Assembly: GCA_947502885.1 (NCBI GenBank)
Contig: CANNBP010000001.1
Location: 310,001 to 374,000, forward strand
DNA length: 64,000 nucleotides
Direction of reading: 5' to 3'
DNA from: an uncultured Aquimarina sp.
GTDB lineage: Bacteria; Bacteroidota; Bacteroidia; Flavobacteriales; Flavobacteriaceae
The position numbers and the translations under genes were made by a program. The notes beneath the pieces are model-generated. The model was not told the DNA's origin, did no database searches, and saw only the letters and a program-made list of their open reading frames with translations. Of the stretch, positions 16,045-24,458 are shown piece after piece. Position 1 is the first letter of the stretch, and the number at the start of each line of letters is the position of its first letter.

Positions 16045-16076
16045 CTAAATAACACCTTACTATTAGTATTATTTAG
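16045..16076. promoter_or_regulatory. operator-like inverted repeat between XRE gene and transposase
   Basis: CTAAATAA at 16045-16052 and TTATTTAG at 16069-16076 are perfect 8-base inverted arms. A further direct copy of CTAAATA lies at 16111-16117, nearer the transposase start. The divergent arrangement suggests binding by the XRE protein encoded at 15662-16006. Confidence 0.45.
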
Positions 16077-16127
16077 CTATATTTAAACCCTCGCCGTCCA
16101 GTATTAATAACTAAATATACTAAAGTT

Positions 16128-18185
16128 ATGAATAATGAGTCGTTGCTATCCTCCCTAGATTTTCATAAAAAATCATTAAGAGTTTATCAAGGAAAAATGC
16201 ATCTATCAATATCTTTTTTGATAGAATTAGGAATTAATAAGAGAACATTAGAAAACCAAATTTCCTTAGCTAAAAAGAAAAAGCAGTTCAAATTCCAAGT
16301 ATTAAAAGTTGACAATGAAAAATGGATTTTATATGAATCCATACCTAATAGATTACTCAATAAATATAAAATCTATCTAGAAAAACATCAAATCGAAGAA
16401 ATACTTTTGAATGACAAAAAATATGTTGATGATAAAGAAGCATTTATAACATTTAGGAAAATTCGGTTTATATTAAATAATGCTTGTACAAATCCTGAAT
16501 ACTGGATGCAGTTCAAGCCATATTATATCGATTATTTATTTGATAATGATAATTGGAATCTTATTGCCAAAACACATTCTGTATTCAATGAAATTATTCA
16601 ATTAAAAAGGGAGTATAAAATTATAGATATTTATAATGCATATCGAACTTTAAAATCTGTTATTTTTCAGACAAAGAACTACAAATATTTCACACAAAAA
16701 ATATTAAAGGCTGAAAGAGAAGGGATTGATGAAACTTTAATTCATGACTTCAAAAGATTTGGTAGAGAACCATACAAACTGACTCCATTAATTGAAAATA
16801 GAATAAAATATTATTATGCTTTACCAAGGAAATATTCTTATAAAAAAATCTCAGATTTGGTTAATAATGAATTAATATCCAGGAATATAAAAACAATATC
16901 ATATTCAACGGTTAAAAGGGTTATTTCAAATCAGGAATTGAAAAATATTGCTGACCCTCTAAGGTATGGGAAACAATATGCCAAAGACAACATCTATTCA
17001 TATATAACAAGAAAAAAACCTAAAAACTCAGGAGATGTACTTGAAATTGATTCCACAGTATTGAATTTTCTACTAAAAGATGAAAAAAATGAATTCTATA
17101 AATTATGGCTTTGTGCGGTTATAGATGTTTCTTCAGGAAAAATTTTAGGCTATTCTTTTGATAGATCTGAAAACACGCAAATGACTTTACAAAGCTTAAA
17201 AAAATCTTTTCAAAAATTAAAAGTAGTTCCTAAGATGATAGTACATGATAAACATCAATGCTATCTATCAAAAAAGTTTGAAACAATCCTTTCAAAAATG
17301 TCTGATTTCGGAATTATTACCAGGCAATGTAAACCAAGAAATCCCAGAGATAAGGGACATATTGAAAGATGGTTCGACACATTAAAAAGTGGATACTTAA
17401 AGTATGAAATTGGTTATATAGGTGATGGCATAACATCTAGTAGAGAAGGAGGTAGGGTAAATTCTGACTTAGAGAGATTATATTCAAAAATACCATTTAT
17501 TAAAAGTGAGGATGAAGTTAAACGGTTAGTCAGTCTAAAAATTAAAGAGTACAATAATAGTGTTTTAACAAAAGGAAAATCTCCAAATCAATTGTTTAAG
17601 AAACAATTTGATTCTAATCGCATTAAGTTTATTAAAGGGAATCTTTCATATATTTTTTTAGAAGAAAAACTTACAACGGTAAGAAACTCTAAAATTCTTA
17701 TTAAACAACAAGGCCATACTTATACATATCCGATAGATAATTTATATTTATCAAATCGCATTAATAGAACAATGGTAATGATTCGTTATGATAAACTAGA
17801 TCTATCAAAAATAGATGTATTTGATAAAACAACGGATCAATATCAGGGAACACTACATTTAGAAGAGGGTATAAATATCATTCTTGATTCTTCTGATAAA
17901 TTGAAACTAAAGAAATATATAGATGTAACAAATAAAAGGATAATTCAGAATCTAGATGATTTAAATTCTGACTTAGATGAAGGATGGGAAGAATTAAGAT
18001 CAATTCCTATTGTATCAATAGAAAAAGATTTCGAATCGCTAGAAAAAGCTTACAATATAGAAAACAAGGTACTACTTTCTCATGTGTATCCAATTAAAAA
18101 AACAAAATACAGCAAATCTCAAAAAAGAGAAACCCCTAGCTTTTTGAAATTCAAGGGTAAAAATGAATATAAAGAGGTTAATTAA
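16128..18185 (+). CDS. Mu/Tn7 TnsB-type DDE transposase
   Basis: A 685-residue transposase. The N-terminal part (about 1-290) has helix-turn-helix segments suited to end binding, including KRTLENQISLAKKKKQ and YSTVKRVISNQEL. The RNase H-fold core follows with D308 (LEIDST), D374 (VHDKH) and E413 (KGHIERWF); the D-to-E spacing of 38 fits the D,D(35)E class. A beta-barrel-like mu-C domain lies beyond residue 500, and a basic tail may contact the ATPase. The AAA+ partner starts a few bases downstream, as in MuA-MuB and TniA-TniB. The ends of the element were not found. Confidence 0.9.
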   Translation: MNNESLLSSLDFHKKSLRVYQGKMHLSISFLIELGINKRTLENQISLAKKKKQFKFQVLKVDNEKWILYESIPNRLLNKYKIYLEKHQIEEILLNDKKYVDDKEAFITFRKIRFILNNACTNPEYWMQFKPYYIDYLFDNDNWNLIAKTHSVFNEIIQLKREYKIIDIYNAYRTLKSVIFQTKNYKYFTQKILKAEREGIDETLIHDFKRFGREPYKLTPLIENRIKYYYALPRKYSYKKISDLVNNELISRNIKTISYSTVKRVISNQELKNIADPLRYGKQYAKDNIYSYITRKKPKNSGDVLEIDSTVLNFLLKDEKNEFYKLWLCAVIDVSSGKILGYSFDRSENTQMTLQSLKKSFQKLKVVPKMIVHDKHQCYLSKKFETILSKMSDFGIITRQCKPRNPRDKGHIERWFDTLKSGYLKYEIGYIGDGITSSREGGRVNSDLERLYSKIPFIKSEDEVKRLVSLKIKEYNNSVLTKGKSPNQLFKKQFDSNRIKFIKGNLSYIFLEEKLTTVRNSKILIKQQGHTYTYPIDNLYLSNRINRTMVMIRYDKLDLSKIDVFDKTTDQYQGTLHLEEGINIILDSSDKLKLKKYIDVTNKRIIQNLDDLNSDLDEGWEELRSIPIVSIEKDFESLEKAYNIENKVLLSHVYPIKKTKYSKSQKRETPSFLKFKGKNEYKEVN

Positions 18186-18191
18186 TTGACT

Positions 18192-18863
18192 ATGGAAAAG
18201 TTTGAGAAAAGATTGGTTGAATTGGATAACTTTATGTCGATTCAGAAAGCTTGCAATTATGCTTTAGAAAACTCAAAGATGATTGCAATTTTCGGATATG
18301 AAGGTGCTGGTAAAACTATCGCTTTAAGAAAATTTTATAAAGAAAATAGGAATACCCAATTCATTAAAGTTAGAAAATCAATGACGACAATGAATTTTTA
18401 TAATGAACTACTAGGTACTCAGTCTTTATCAAATCGAGGATACAAATCTCTGTATGGAATAATGAATAGATTAAGAAGTATAAACTATGGTAGTGAGAAA
18501 AGATTATTAATATTAGATGAAGTTGGAAAATTTAAATTTTCTGACCTTGAATACCTTCATGAATTTAGAGATTTAACAGAAGAGTCTTTAGGTATTATTC
18601 TAGCTGGTCCTGAATATTTTCATGATGATCTATTATTTGGTGTAAGAAATAAAGTAAAGGGAATACCTGAGTTTTACAGAAGAATAAATTTTAAAATATG
18701 GTTGGATAGACCCAAGAAAAAAGAAATAACAGCAATCTGTAATAGGTATGAAATAACAGATAAAAAATTAATCAATAATAGATTTTTTAAAAATGAGAAT
18801 TTTGCCTCTTTATCCGATGATATTGAATCATTTCTTATGTTTGAAAAAGAAGATAATTTTTAA
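18192..18863 (+). CDS. AAA+ transposition regulator (MuB/TniB/TnsC-like)
   Basis: A 223-residue ATPase starting at ATG 18192; an in-frame TTG 6 bases earlier is possible. Walker A is GYEGAGKT (residues 35-42) and Walker B is LLILDEVGKF; an arginine-finger-like FYRRINFKIWL lies near residue 160. Such proteins form filaments on target DNA and stimulate the DDE transposase, conferring target choice and immunity. It starts 6 bases after the transposase stop. Its stop overlaps by 4 bases the end of the convergent Cys-rich gene. Confidence 0.85.
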   Translation: MEKFEKRLVELDNFMSIQKACNYALENSKMIAIFGYEGAGKTIALRKFYKENRNTQFIKVRKSMTTMNFYNELLGTQSLSNRGYKSLYGIMNRLRSINYGSEKRLLILDEVGKFKFSDLEYLHEFRDLTEESLGIILAGPEYFHDDLLFGVRNKVKGIPEFYRRINFKIWLDRPKKKEITAICNRYEITDKKLINNRFFKNENFASLSDDIESFLMFEKEDNF

Positions 18864-19441
18864 AGCTTCTTTTCTGTTATTAGTTTCATAATTTCGATTG
18901 GAAATTGGAATGATTTTATTTTGCAATCATTAGTTCTTTCAATAAAAACAAGACCCTTTTTCTCAAGTCCATTAATTAACTTCCAAAGATCTTTATCTTC
19001 TAAATTATTATTGAAGATATGTCTATAAATAAGCATTTTCGATTTTAAATTAACCAATCCTTTTAGAATAAACTTCTCCATTTCTGAAATGTCATCATAT
19101 TGTGACTTAACATCTAATCCTTTATTCTCATAATAACCAAGACAATTAGGAGAATATAATTCGCAGAACTCACATATCTTATTATCTGTGTTAAGAATTT
19201 TAATTAGCATGTCTCTGGATTTGGCACGTATATTAAAAGAAGAATGACATAAAGCACAATTCCCTATAATTAATGAGTTCGAAAATTTTTCTACGATTCC
19301 TTTAAATTTTCTACCATATTCTTCTCTCAGATCTTTTTCACTGTGGATGAATAATTTATTATCATCAATAGCCCAGTATTTAGAAATCAAAGAGAAAAAT
19401 TTCTCAGGAGTATTATTCGATGTAACTATATCAAAGTCCAT
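18860..19441 (-). CDS. Cys-rich zinc-binding-like protein of unknown function
   Basis: A 193-residue protein I do not recognise. Two cysteine groups, NCALCHSSF (about residues 60-68) and ICEFCELYSPNC (about 88-99), look like a zinc ribbon; residues 130-190 resemble a winged helix (LWKLINGLEKKGLVFIERT). It converges on the transposition ATPase with a 4-base overlap and diverges from an XRE gene. Zinc-finger plus helical target proteins (TniQ/TnsD) accompany this transposon class, so a targeting role is conceivable, but I see no specific TniQ motif. Cargo is equally possible. Confidence 0.45.
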   Translation of the reverse strand: MDFDIVTSNNTPEKFFSLISKYWAIDDNKLFIHSEKDLREEYGRKFKGIVEKFSNSLIIGNCALCHSSFNIRAKSRDMLIKILNTDNKICEFCELYSPNCLGYYENKGLDVKSQYDDISEMEKFILKGLVNLKSKMLIYRHIFNNNLEDKDLWKLINGLEKKGLVFIERTNDCKIKSFQFPIEIMKLITEKKL

Positions 19442-19468
19442 AGTGATAAAATAATAAACAAAGATACA

Positions 19469-19494
19469 GACATTTATGTCATTACAAAAATGAC
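19469..19494. promoter_or_regulatory. overlapping inverted repeats in the divergent promoter of the second XRE gene
   Basis: GACAT-TT-ATGTC (19469-19480) is overlapped by GTCAT-TACAAAA-ATGAC (19478-19494). The pair sits between the divergent genes at 19441 and 19503, with the right arm 9 bases before the XRE start. It is a candidate operator for that protein. Confidence 0.35.
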
Positions 19495-19502
19495 CAAATC
19501 TT

Positions 19503-19739
19503 ATGACTTTGCCATTAATGGGAAGTCATTTAAAAAACATAGAGCTATTACGTCAAATTACTACAAAACTTAAGTCTCTAAGAGAAGAAAAAGGGCTTAC
19601 ACAAGAAGACGTATATAATGACACAGGTATTCACATTTCAAGAATAGAAAGAAGTAAAGTAAATATCACGGTAAGTACTTTATCTGCACTTTGTGATTAT
19701 TTTGATATAAAACTTTCTGATTTTTTAAAAGGTATTTAA
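19503..19739 (+). CDS. small XRE-family DNA-binding protein
   Basis: A 78-residue protein that is almost entirely a Cro/CI helix-turn-helix: LRQITTKLKSLREEKGLTQEDVYNDTGIHISRIERSK. An alternative start is Met6. It diverges from the Cys-rich gene across 61 bases carrying overlapping inverted repeats. Its likely job is local regulation of the cargo genes on either side. Confidence 0.75.
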   Translation: MTLPLMGSHLKNIELLRQITTKLKSLREEKGLTQEDVYNDTGIHISRIERSKVNITVSTLSALCDYFDIKLSDFLKGI

Positions 19740-19757
19740 GATTATTATAGTTTTCTC

Positions 19758-20516
19758 TCAATACATAAGAGTATTTCCATACTTTATTTTGTGTTTTAAA
19801 ATATCGTCTTTCAAAGTCTTAAATTCTTCGACATTTCTTATTCGGTATTGTGTAACATCATCGTTATCACCAATTATCGAATTTATTTTCTTACCAAGTA
19901 AATTTTTTATATTTATTTCGATATTGTCGTAGAAGTTTATAAAAGGGGTAACCAGTTCGAAGTCGAATAGTGAAACCTTCTTATCATTTATTTTAATATA
20001 CCATATGCTTTCACGTAAATGTTTAGATTCTTGAGGATTGAGACCTCTACTTTTCAATTGATTAAAAACATCAAATAATTCTGAATCGAAGCTATATTCA
20101 TCAACGCTGCATTCTAAATATTCGAATTCAAAGAATTTAGCAATACAGCTTCTATGATTACCTCCTCCAATAATTATGTAATCATCTCCATATTTGGAGT
20201 ATGTAATGTTATTTCTCTTATATAAATCTAAAAAAGTGTTTTTGTCCCAAATATGGTTATTAAACTTTTTTAGGCTCCCAAGGATTTCTATCCAAGTTTT
20301 CCCGCAATATCTTAGATGATTTGTGCCAACTATATTTTTAATCGGTACTTTATATTTTGTGTGATGTTTTGATTTATTGGCCCAAAAACAGTAGTTAGTT
20401 ATTTCTTTTTCAGTTTTTGAAATTTTAAAACACCAGTTTTTTAGTTCAAATTCAGGATTAATCTTTTCCAAATTTTTAAAACCATTCTTTAAATAATAAG
20501 AATCTTTGATATACAT
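19758..20516 (-). CDS. ParB-like-fold protein of unknown function
   Basis: A 252-residue protein. The only clear motif is YIIIGGGNHRSCIAKF around residues 112-127, which matches the GxHR segment of the ParB/sulfiredoxin nucleotide-binding fold. ParB family members bind CTP or ATP, and relatives act in partitioning, DNA modification (DndB-type) or as nucleases. The N-terminal part is Trp- and Lys-rich; the C-terminal part is helical. It converges on the XRE gene. No partner ParA is present. Its role in the element is unknown. Confidence 0.45.
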   Translation of the reverse strand: MYIKDSYYLKNGFKNLEKINPEFELKNWCFKISKTEKEITNYCFWANKSKHHTKYKVPIKNIVGTNHLRYCGKTWIEILGSLKKFNNHIWDKNTFLDLYKRNNITYSKYGDDYIIIGGGNHRSCIAKFFEFEYLECSVDEYSFDSELFDVFNQLKSRGLNPQESKHLRESIWYIKINDKKVSLFDFELVTPFINFYDNIEINIKNLLGKKINSIIGDNDDVTQYRIRNVEEFKTLKDDILKHKIKYGNTLMY

Positions 20517-20689
20517 GTATTCAATTTTTTATGTTTGTTATAAAATTAAGCTCTTTTTTAATAATTAATGCAGTAACATTAAACGATCGTTTTACGAGAC
20601 TTTCCTGACAAGCTGACATCAAATCAGTTTCCAGTAATATTCTTCGTCTTTTTTAGTAGTTTTGTAAAATAACCTTTTATGAGACGAAT

Positions 20690-21256
20690 ATGATAGTTGG
20701 ATATGCCAGAGTATCGACTCCTGATCAAAATATAGAATCACAAGTGGATCTTCTTAAAGAGGAGGGATGTGATAAGATTTATACTGATGTCGCCAGTGGA
20801 GTGAGAGAAGATCGAGAAGGGCTAAAAGAAATGATCGAATATCTCAGAAAAGGAGATACGGTACTTACCTATAAGAATGACCGAATCTTTAGATCGTTAA
20901 AGAACATGATCGAACTCATAGATACCTTTAATGAAAAAGGAGTTCATTTTAAAAGTTTAAGCGAACCAGAATTCGATACCACATCTGCAAACGGAAAGTT
21001 CTTACTACAGATCTTTGCTGCTGTAGCAGAATTTGAGCGTAACTTAATTAGTGAACGAACTAAAGTAGGACTAGTTAATGCACGAAAACGAAAGAAACTA
21101 CTAGGCAGACCTAAAGGCCCAAAAAAAGACACCGTAGAGAAATACCAGTACGCCAAGCATCTCTATGATAATATGAATATCCCCATAGATCAAGCTTGTA
21201 AAAGGGCAGGGGTGAGCAAGGCAACTTTTTATAGAGTGGAGAAGGTTAGTGTCTAA
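20690..21256 (+). CDS. serine recombinase/resolvase (Tn3 resolvase-invertase type)
   Basis: A 188-residue recombinase of the usual resolvase length. The catalytic Ser is in GYARVSTPDQ (residue 9), with the conserved KNDRIFRS arginine region, FDTTSANGKFLLQIFAAVAEFERNLISERT, and GRPKGPKK leading to a C-terminal helix-turn-helix (IDQACKRAGVSKATFYRV). It catalyses site-specific DNA exchange through a 5'-phosphoserine link. A TAnnTTTG-type box, TAGTTTTG, lies at 20657-20664. The upstream 170 bases contain a 12-bp palindrome AAACGATCGTTT (20581-20592) and near-repeats TTTTACGAGAC (20590-20600) and TTTTATGAGAC (20675-20685), possible subsites of a res site. Confidence 0.9.
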   Translation: MIVGYARVSTPDQNIESQVDLLKEEGCDKIYTDVASGVREDREGLKEMIEYLRKGDTVLTYKNDRIFRSLKNMIELIDTFNEKGVHFKSLSEPEFDTTSANGKFLLQIFAAVAEFERNLISERTKVGLVNARKRKKLLGRPKGPKKDTVEKYQYAKHLYDNMNIPIDQACKRAGVSKATFYRVEKVSV

Positions 21257-21531
21257 TTTTTTTTATGAATATGGTTTTCCGTAAAATTTACACGAAAAAA
21301 AATGATTAAATTTATAAAGGTTTAAAAAACAAGTGTTTTTACTTATTTTTTATTGAATAAGTTCTTGTTAAATTTAAATATCCCAATCGTCATTTTATAA
21401 TTCCCCAGCATTATATTTTTTGTGGCGAAAAGTAATTGTACTTATTCGGTATACACTACTATTAACAAATAATATGCCATTTTACTGATGTATTATGTTA
21501 TATATATTAGTATCTATTTAATATTATAACT

Positions 21532-22035
21532 ATGAAAATTATTTTTGAAGATCATGATATAAAAGTTACAAATGCTGTAAACCTTTCTAATGCTTTGTTT
21601 GAAAATCCAGAATTCTATAATAAAATTTCGGAAAAAGAATCTTTTGATTTATCAACAGCAACACCTAAACAAATTTCTGATTTGTTAAAAAATTCTGTCC
21701 TAAATTTTAAAGTTGAGCTTTTCTATCCGACAGGGTTCTATAACAGAATAAAATATAGAAAAACTTTTGCATTTACAGATCATGAATTCCCTGATACTCT
21801 TTTTTTAAATAAGAGAAAGCTTAATAGAGAAGAAGAAAGTATTGGAGCAACAATTATTCATGAATGTATCCATGCACTGGATCATGATGCTGTAGATTAT
21901 ACTTTTGGGCACGGCAATAATAGTTCAAAAAATAAAGGAAATACTGCTCCATATTGGATAGGTAATCTAGCTTACAAAATATTTAAGAATGATTACCAGG
22001 TTTCTGAAATAGTATTTGATCAAATAGAAGAATGA
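21532..22035 (+). CDS. putative zinc metalloprotease-like protein (HExxH)
   Basis: A 167-residue protein without a signal peptide. The core IGATIIHECIHALDHDAV contains HExxH (HECIH, about residues 105-109) with a following His and Asp that could complete a metal site; FGHGNN adds further His and Asn. I do not recognise the family. HExxH proteins of this size include toxin-like (M91-type or anthrax-like) proteases and Sprt-like domains. It leads a three-gene run with two related proteins (46-base gap to the next), downstream of the resolvase. It may be a toxin or effector; this is inference. Confidence 0.5.
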   Translation: MKIIFEDHDIKVTNAVNLSNALFENPEFYNKISEKESFDLSTATPKQISDLLKNSVLNFKVELFYPTGFYNRIKYRKTFAFTDHEFPDTLFLNKRKLNREEESIGATIIHECIHALDHDAVDYTFGHGNNSSKNKGNTAPYWIGNLAYKIFKNDYQVSEIVFDQIEE

Positions 22036-22081
22036 ATGATAGAAAATAAATCTTTAGAATTTAATTTTAAAATTTAAATAT

Positions 22082-22903
22082 ATGATAGCAACTTGGCAAA
22101 CAATTGATGAGTTAGATAATCAATTTACTGATCCGGAAATAAGAAATAGAGCAAATGAAATGAGAAATGAAGGTGTTAATGTTTCTCATCCAGATGTTAA
22201 TCTTTCTGAATTTAAAGTATATCAAAGACAAGTAAGTAATAACTTATCTACATCAGTAAGTGTTTCTCCTTATTTTAAAGGTGATGGTAGTTATGAGGAC
22301 TTAGAATTTCGTTATTTTGTAGGCGCTTTTTCCGATGTATTCCGTACTACTCAAGGAAGTGGATCTTCTATTATCGCTGAACGTTTTGGATTGGGGATTC
22401 AAATAAATCTGGAGGTTACAGGAATAAAAAGCTCCATTAATTTGGGGTTTGGTATGATTGCAGCCGCTGTAGAAATGGATTTGGCGGAAGCTAATTATTC
22501 ATATCAGATATATGCATTACCCGGAGGAGAATTTCATAGCACTTTACCTAAAGTTGGAGAATTTAACAAACAATCTATTAAACAATTCCAAAAATTAGTA
22601 AATAAACTCAAAACTTTATATTCATCGAATTTTGAAAGTTTAGAATTAGCTGCTATCGAAGTCTTAGTAGCAAATTCTTTACAGGAAGAAGGAACAGAAA
22701 ATGCACATTCATATTATTTTGCTGCTAGAAGAGTTGTAGAAGAAAAATCGTTAAGAGAGGCTATAAATATTGCTCGTATAAAATCGGAAGACTATAACGA
22801 AGATGCGATTCAATATATTTATAGTAGAGTAGGAGTTTCTTCTTTAGACGAAAAGCCCAGTAGCAGTAGTATCTCGAAAGCAAAAAAAATAATTTTAGAA
22901 TAA
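22082..22903 (+). CDS. unknown protein, paralogous domain A
   Basis: A 273-residue protein without signal peptide or recognised family. Its middle (about residues 95-160) is beta-rich: RFGLGIQINLEV, then NLGFGMIAAAVEMDLAEANYSYQIYALPG. It aligns by eye with the corresponding part of the next protein (WWGYGLRIKIAI, GGVSATTQLGYADAEFEIEGIGI), followed in both by a Pro/Leu-containing turn and a helix. The C-terminal 100 residues are helical with many Glu and Ala. It lies between the HExxH gene and its relative (14-base gap). The pair could form a hetero-oligomer or a pore, or inhibit the protease; nothing in the sequence decides. Confidence 0.45.
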   Translation: MIATWQTIDELDNQFTDPEIRNRANEMRNEGVNVSHPDVNLSEFKVYQRQVSNNLSTSVSVSPYFKGDGSYEDLEFRYFVGAFSDVFRTTQGSGSSIIAERFGLGIQINLEVTGIKSSINLGFGMIAAAVEMDLAEANYSYQIYALPGGEFHSTLPKVGEFNKQSIKQFQKLVNKLKTLYSSNFESLELAAIEVLVANSLQEEGTENAHSYYFAARRVVEEKSLREAINIARIKSEDYNEDAIQYIYSRVGVSSLDEKPSSSSISKAKKIILE

Positions 22904-22917
22904 AAAATAATATAATT

Positions 22918-23742
22918 ATGGCATTAATAAGTATACCGATAAACCCCCTGCTGGATAATAATGGAAACATCGTTTCTTTAAATGACTATTCCGAAAACCC
23001 ATTAAAACCAACACCTCTTGAAAATGCAGATGTAGCTAGAAATGAATTTGGCAAAGAATATAAGTTTAATTTATCTTCTTCATCAAAACTTGAAATAGCC
23101 GCTATCGGAGGTATTGAAAATAACTATGGCTCTACTATTTTTATACATGATTCTATAATTTATAGGCTTTCAAGAAGTCAGGATTCTAATTCGGGAAATA
23201 TTATAAAAGGTACTTGGTGGGGATATGGATTAAGAATAAAAATAGCAATAAAGAATACTCAATTTGGTGTAGATGTAAATTGGGGAGGAGTTTCTGCAAC
23301 AACTCAATTAGGTTATGCAGATGCAGAATTTGAAATTGAAGGAATTGGTATAGCAAATTCTGATATTTTTAAATTATTACCACCTCCTACAGATTTAAAC
23401 TTAGACAGTTATGAAGATATATTAACAATAGGTAGTACTATCAGAAATTATATTGGTAGTGCAGACCCTGAAGGAGTAGTATATAAACCACTAAGAATTG
23501 AAGTAGATCAATCATCTATACTTGCTATTGATCCAATTCAAGATGACAGACATCTAATATTTACATATCAAAAGGTAAATCAGAGAAGGAAATTAAAAAA
23601 TGCTCAAAAAGAGGCTCTTGAAAAAGGTCTTAATCCAAATTTGATTAAAAAATATTATCAAGATATTTTTAATATTGTGGATGATGATAAAAAACCTTCA
23701 TTTTCAAATAGAAGAGATTCAAAAGATTGGCTTGATCGCTAA
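22918..23742 (+). CDS. unknown protein, paralogous domain B
   Basis: A 274-residue protein related to the preceding one through a shared beta-rich region (about residues 100-165, beginning GTWWGYGLRIKIAIKN). Its own N-terminus is proline- and asparagine-rich; the C-terminus is very charged (RRKLKNAQKEALEKG, DDDKKPSFSNRRDSKDW). No signal peptide or membrane segment is seen. The order HExxH protein, A, B with short gaps suggests one transcription unit. No known function. Confidence 0.45.
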   Translation: MALISIPINPLLDNNGNIVSLNDYSENPLKPTPLENADVARNEFGKEYKFNLSSSSKLEIAAIGGIENNYGSTIFIHDSIIYRLSRSQDSNSGNIIKGTWWGYGLRIKIAIKNTQFGVDVNWGGVSATTQLGYADAEFEIEGIGIANSDIFKLLPPPTDLNLDSYEDILTIGSTIRNYIGSADPEGVVYKPLRIEVDQSSILAIDPIQDDRHLIFTYQKVNQRRKLKNAQKEALEKGLNPNLIKKYYQDIFNIVDDDKKPSFSNRRDSKDWLDR

Positions 23743-23795
23743 TTTTTAGCGGTAATTGAACACTTTAAAATAAATAATTCATCTAATTTTATTAA

Positions 23796-24458
23796 ATGAC
23801 CATGACCATAGAGGAGTTAAAAAATGATATAGAAGAGCATTGTAGATTTTGTAATCCACCAGATAAGGATAGAATTTTATTCGAAACCAAAAACTTTTAT
23901 GTGATGCTTTCTTTGGGTCCTATTGTTGAAGGGTATTTATTGATTAACACTAAAAAACATATAGAATCATGCAGTTTGATTCCATCAGAATGGGCTGATG
24001 AATTTGAATTTATGATTTCATCCGTTAAAAATATTTTAATCAAAGTTTATGGGGATTGTATTTTTTATGAACATGGTCGCACTGGTTCTTGTTTGAGTTT
24101 TACAGATGCCAATAAACACTGTTATCATGCTCATATGCACTGTGTACCAGTAAACATAAATATTAGTGATTCAATAAAGGGGACTTTATCGCCAATTATT
24201 TGTTCCACATGGAAAGATTTTAGAAATATTACAACAGAATATAATGAACCATATTTGTTTGTTGATGATGGGGTTAAGAAATTACATTTTGTTATAAAAG
24301 AGGTTAGACGTCAATATCTTAGGTATTTAGTTTCTGAAAAGTTAGGAAAAAATAATTCTTGGAACTGGGTTGAATTTCAGGGATGGGATAAAATAAAAAC
24401 TGCAAGAGAAAAACTTCTTCCTCATTTTAATCAAATAAGTAGTAATTATGTCTCTTAA
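23796..24458 (+). CDS. HIT-family nucleotide hydrolase/transferase-like protein
   Basis: A 220-residue protein. The histidine-triad signature reads CYHAHMHCVPV (about residues 108-118), preceded by ILFETKNFYVMLSLGPIVEGYLLINTKKHI, the beta strands of the HIT fold. An N-terminal CRFCNPPDKDR (residues 17-27) is the zinc-binding start seen in many HIT hydrolases. The final 70 residues are an added helical domain. HIT proteins split nucleotide-phosphate or AMP-lysine bonds. It overlaps the next gene by 11 bases, so it is coupled to a membrane-anchored terpene-cyclase-fold protein and then a HEPN-like protein. Confidence 0.8.
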   Translation: MTMTIEELKNDIEEHCRFCNPPDKDRILFETKNFYVMLSLGPIVEGYLLINTKKHIESCSLIPSEWADEFEFMISSVKNILIKVYGDCIFYEHGRTGSCLSFTDANKHCYHAHMHCVPVNINISDSIKGTLSPIICSTWKDFRNITTEYNEPYLFVDDGVKKLHFVIKEVRRQYLRYLVSEKLGKNNSWNWVEFQGWDKIKTAREKLLPHFNQISSNYVS

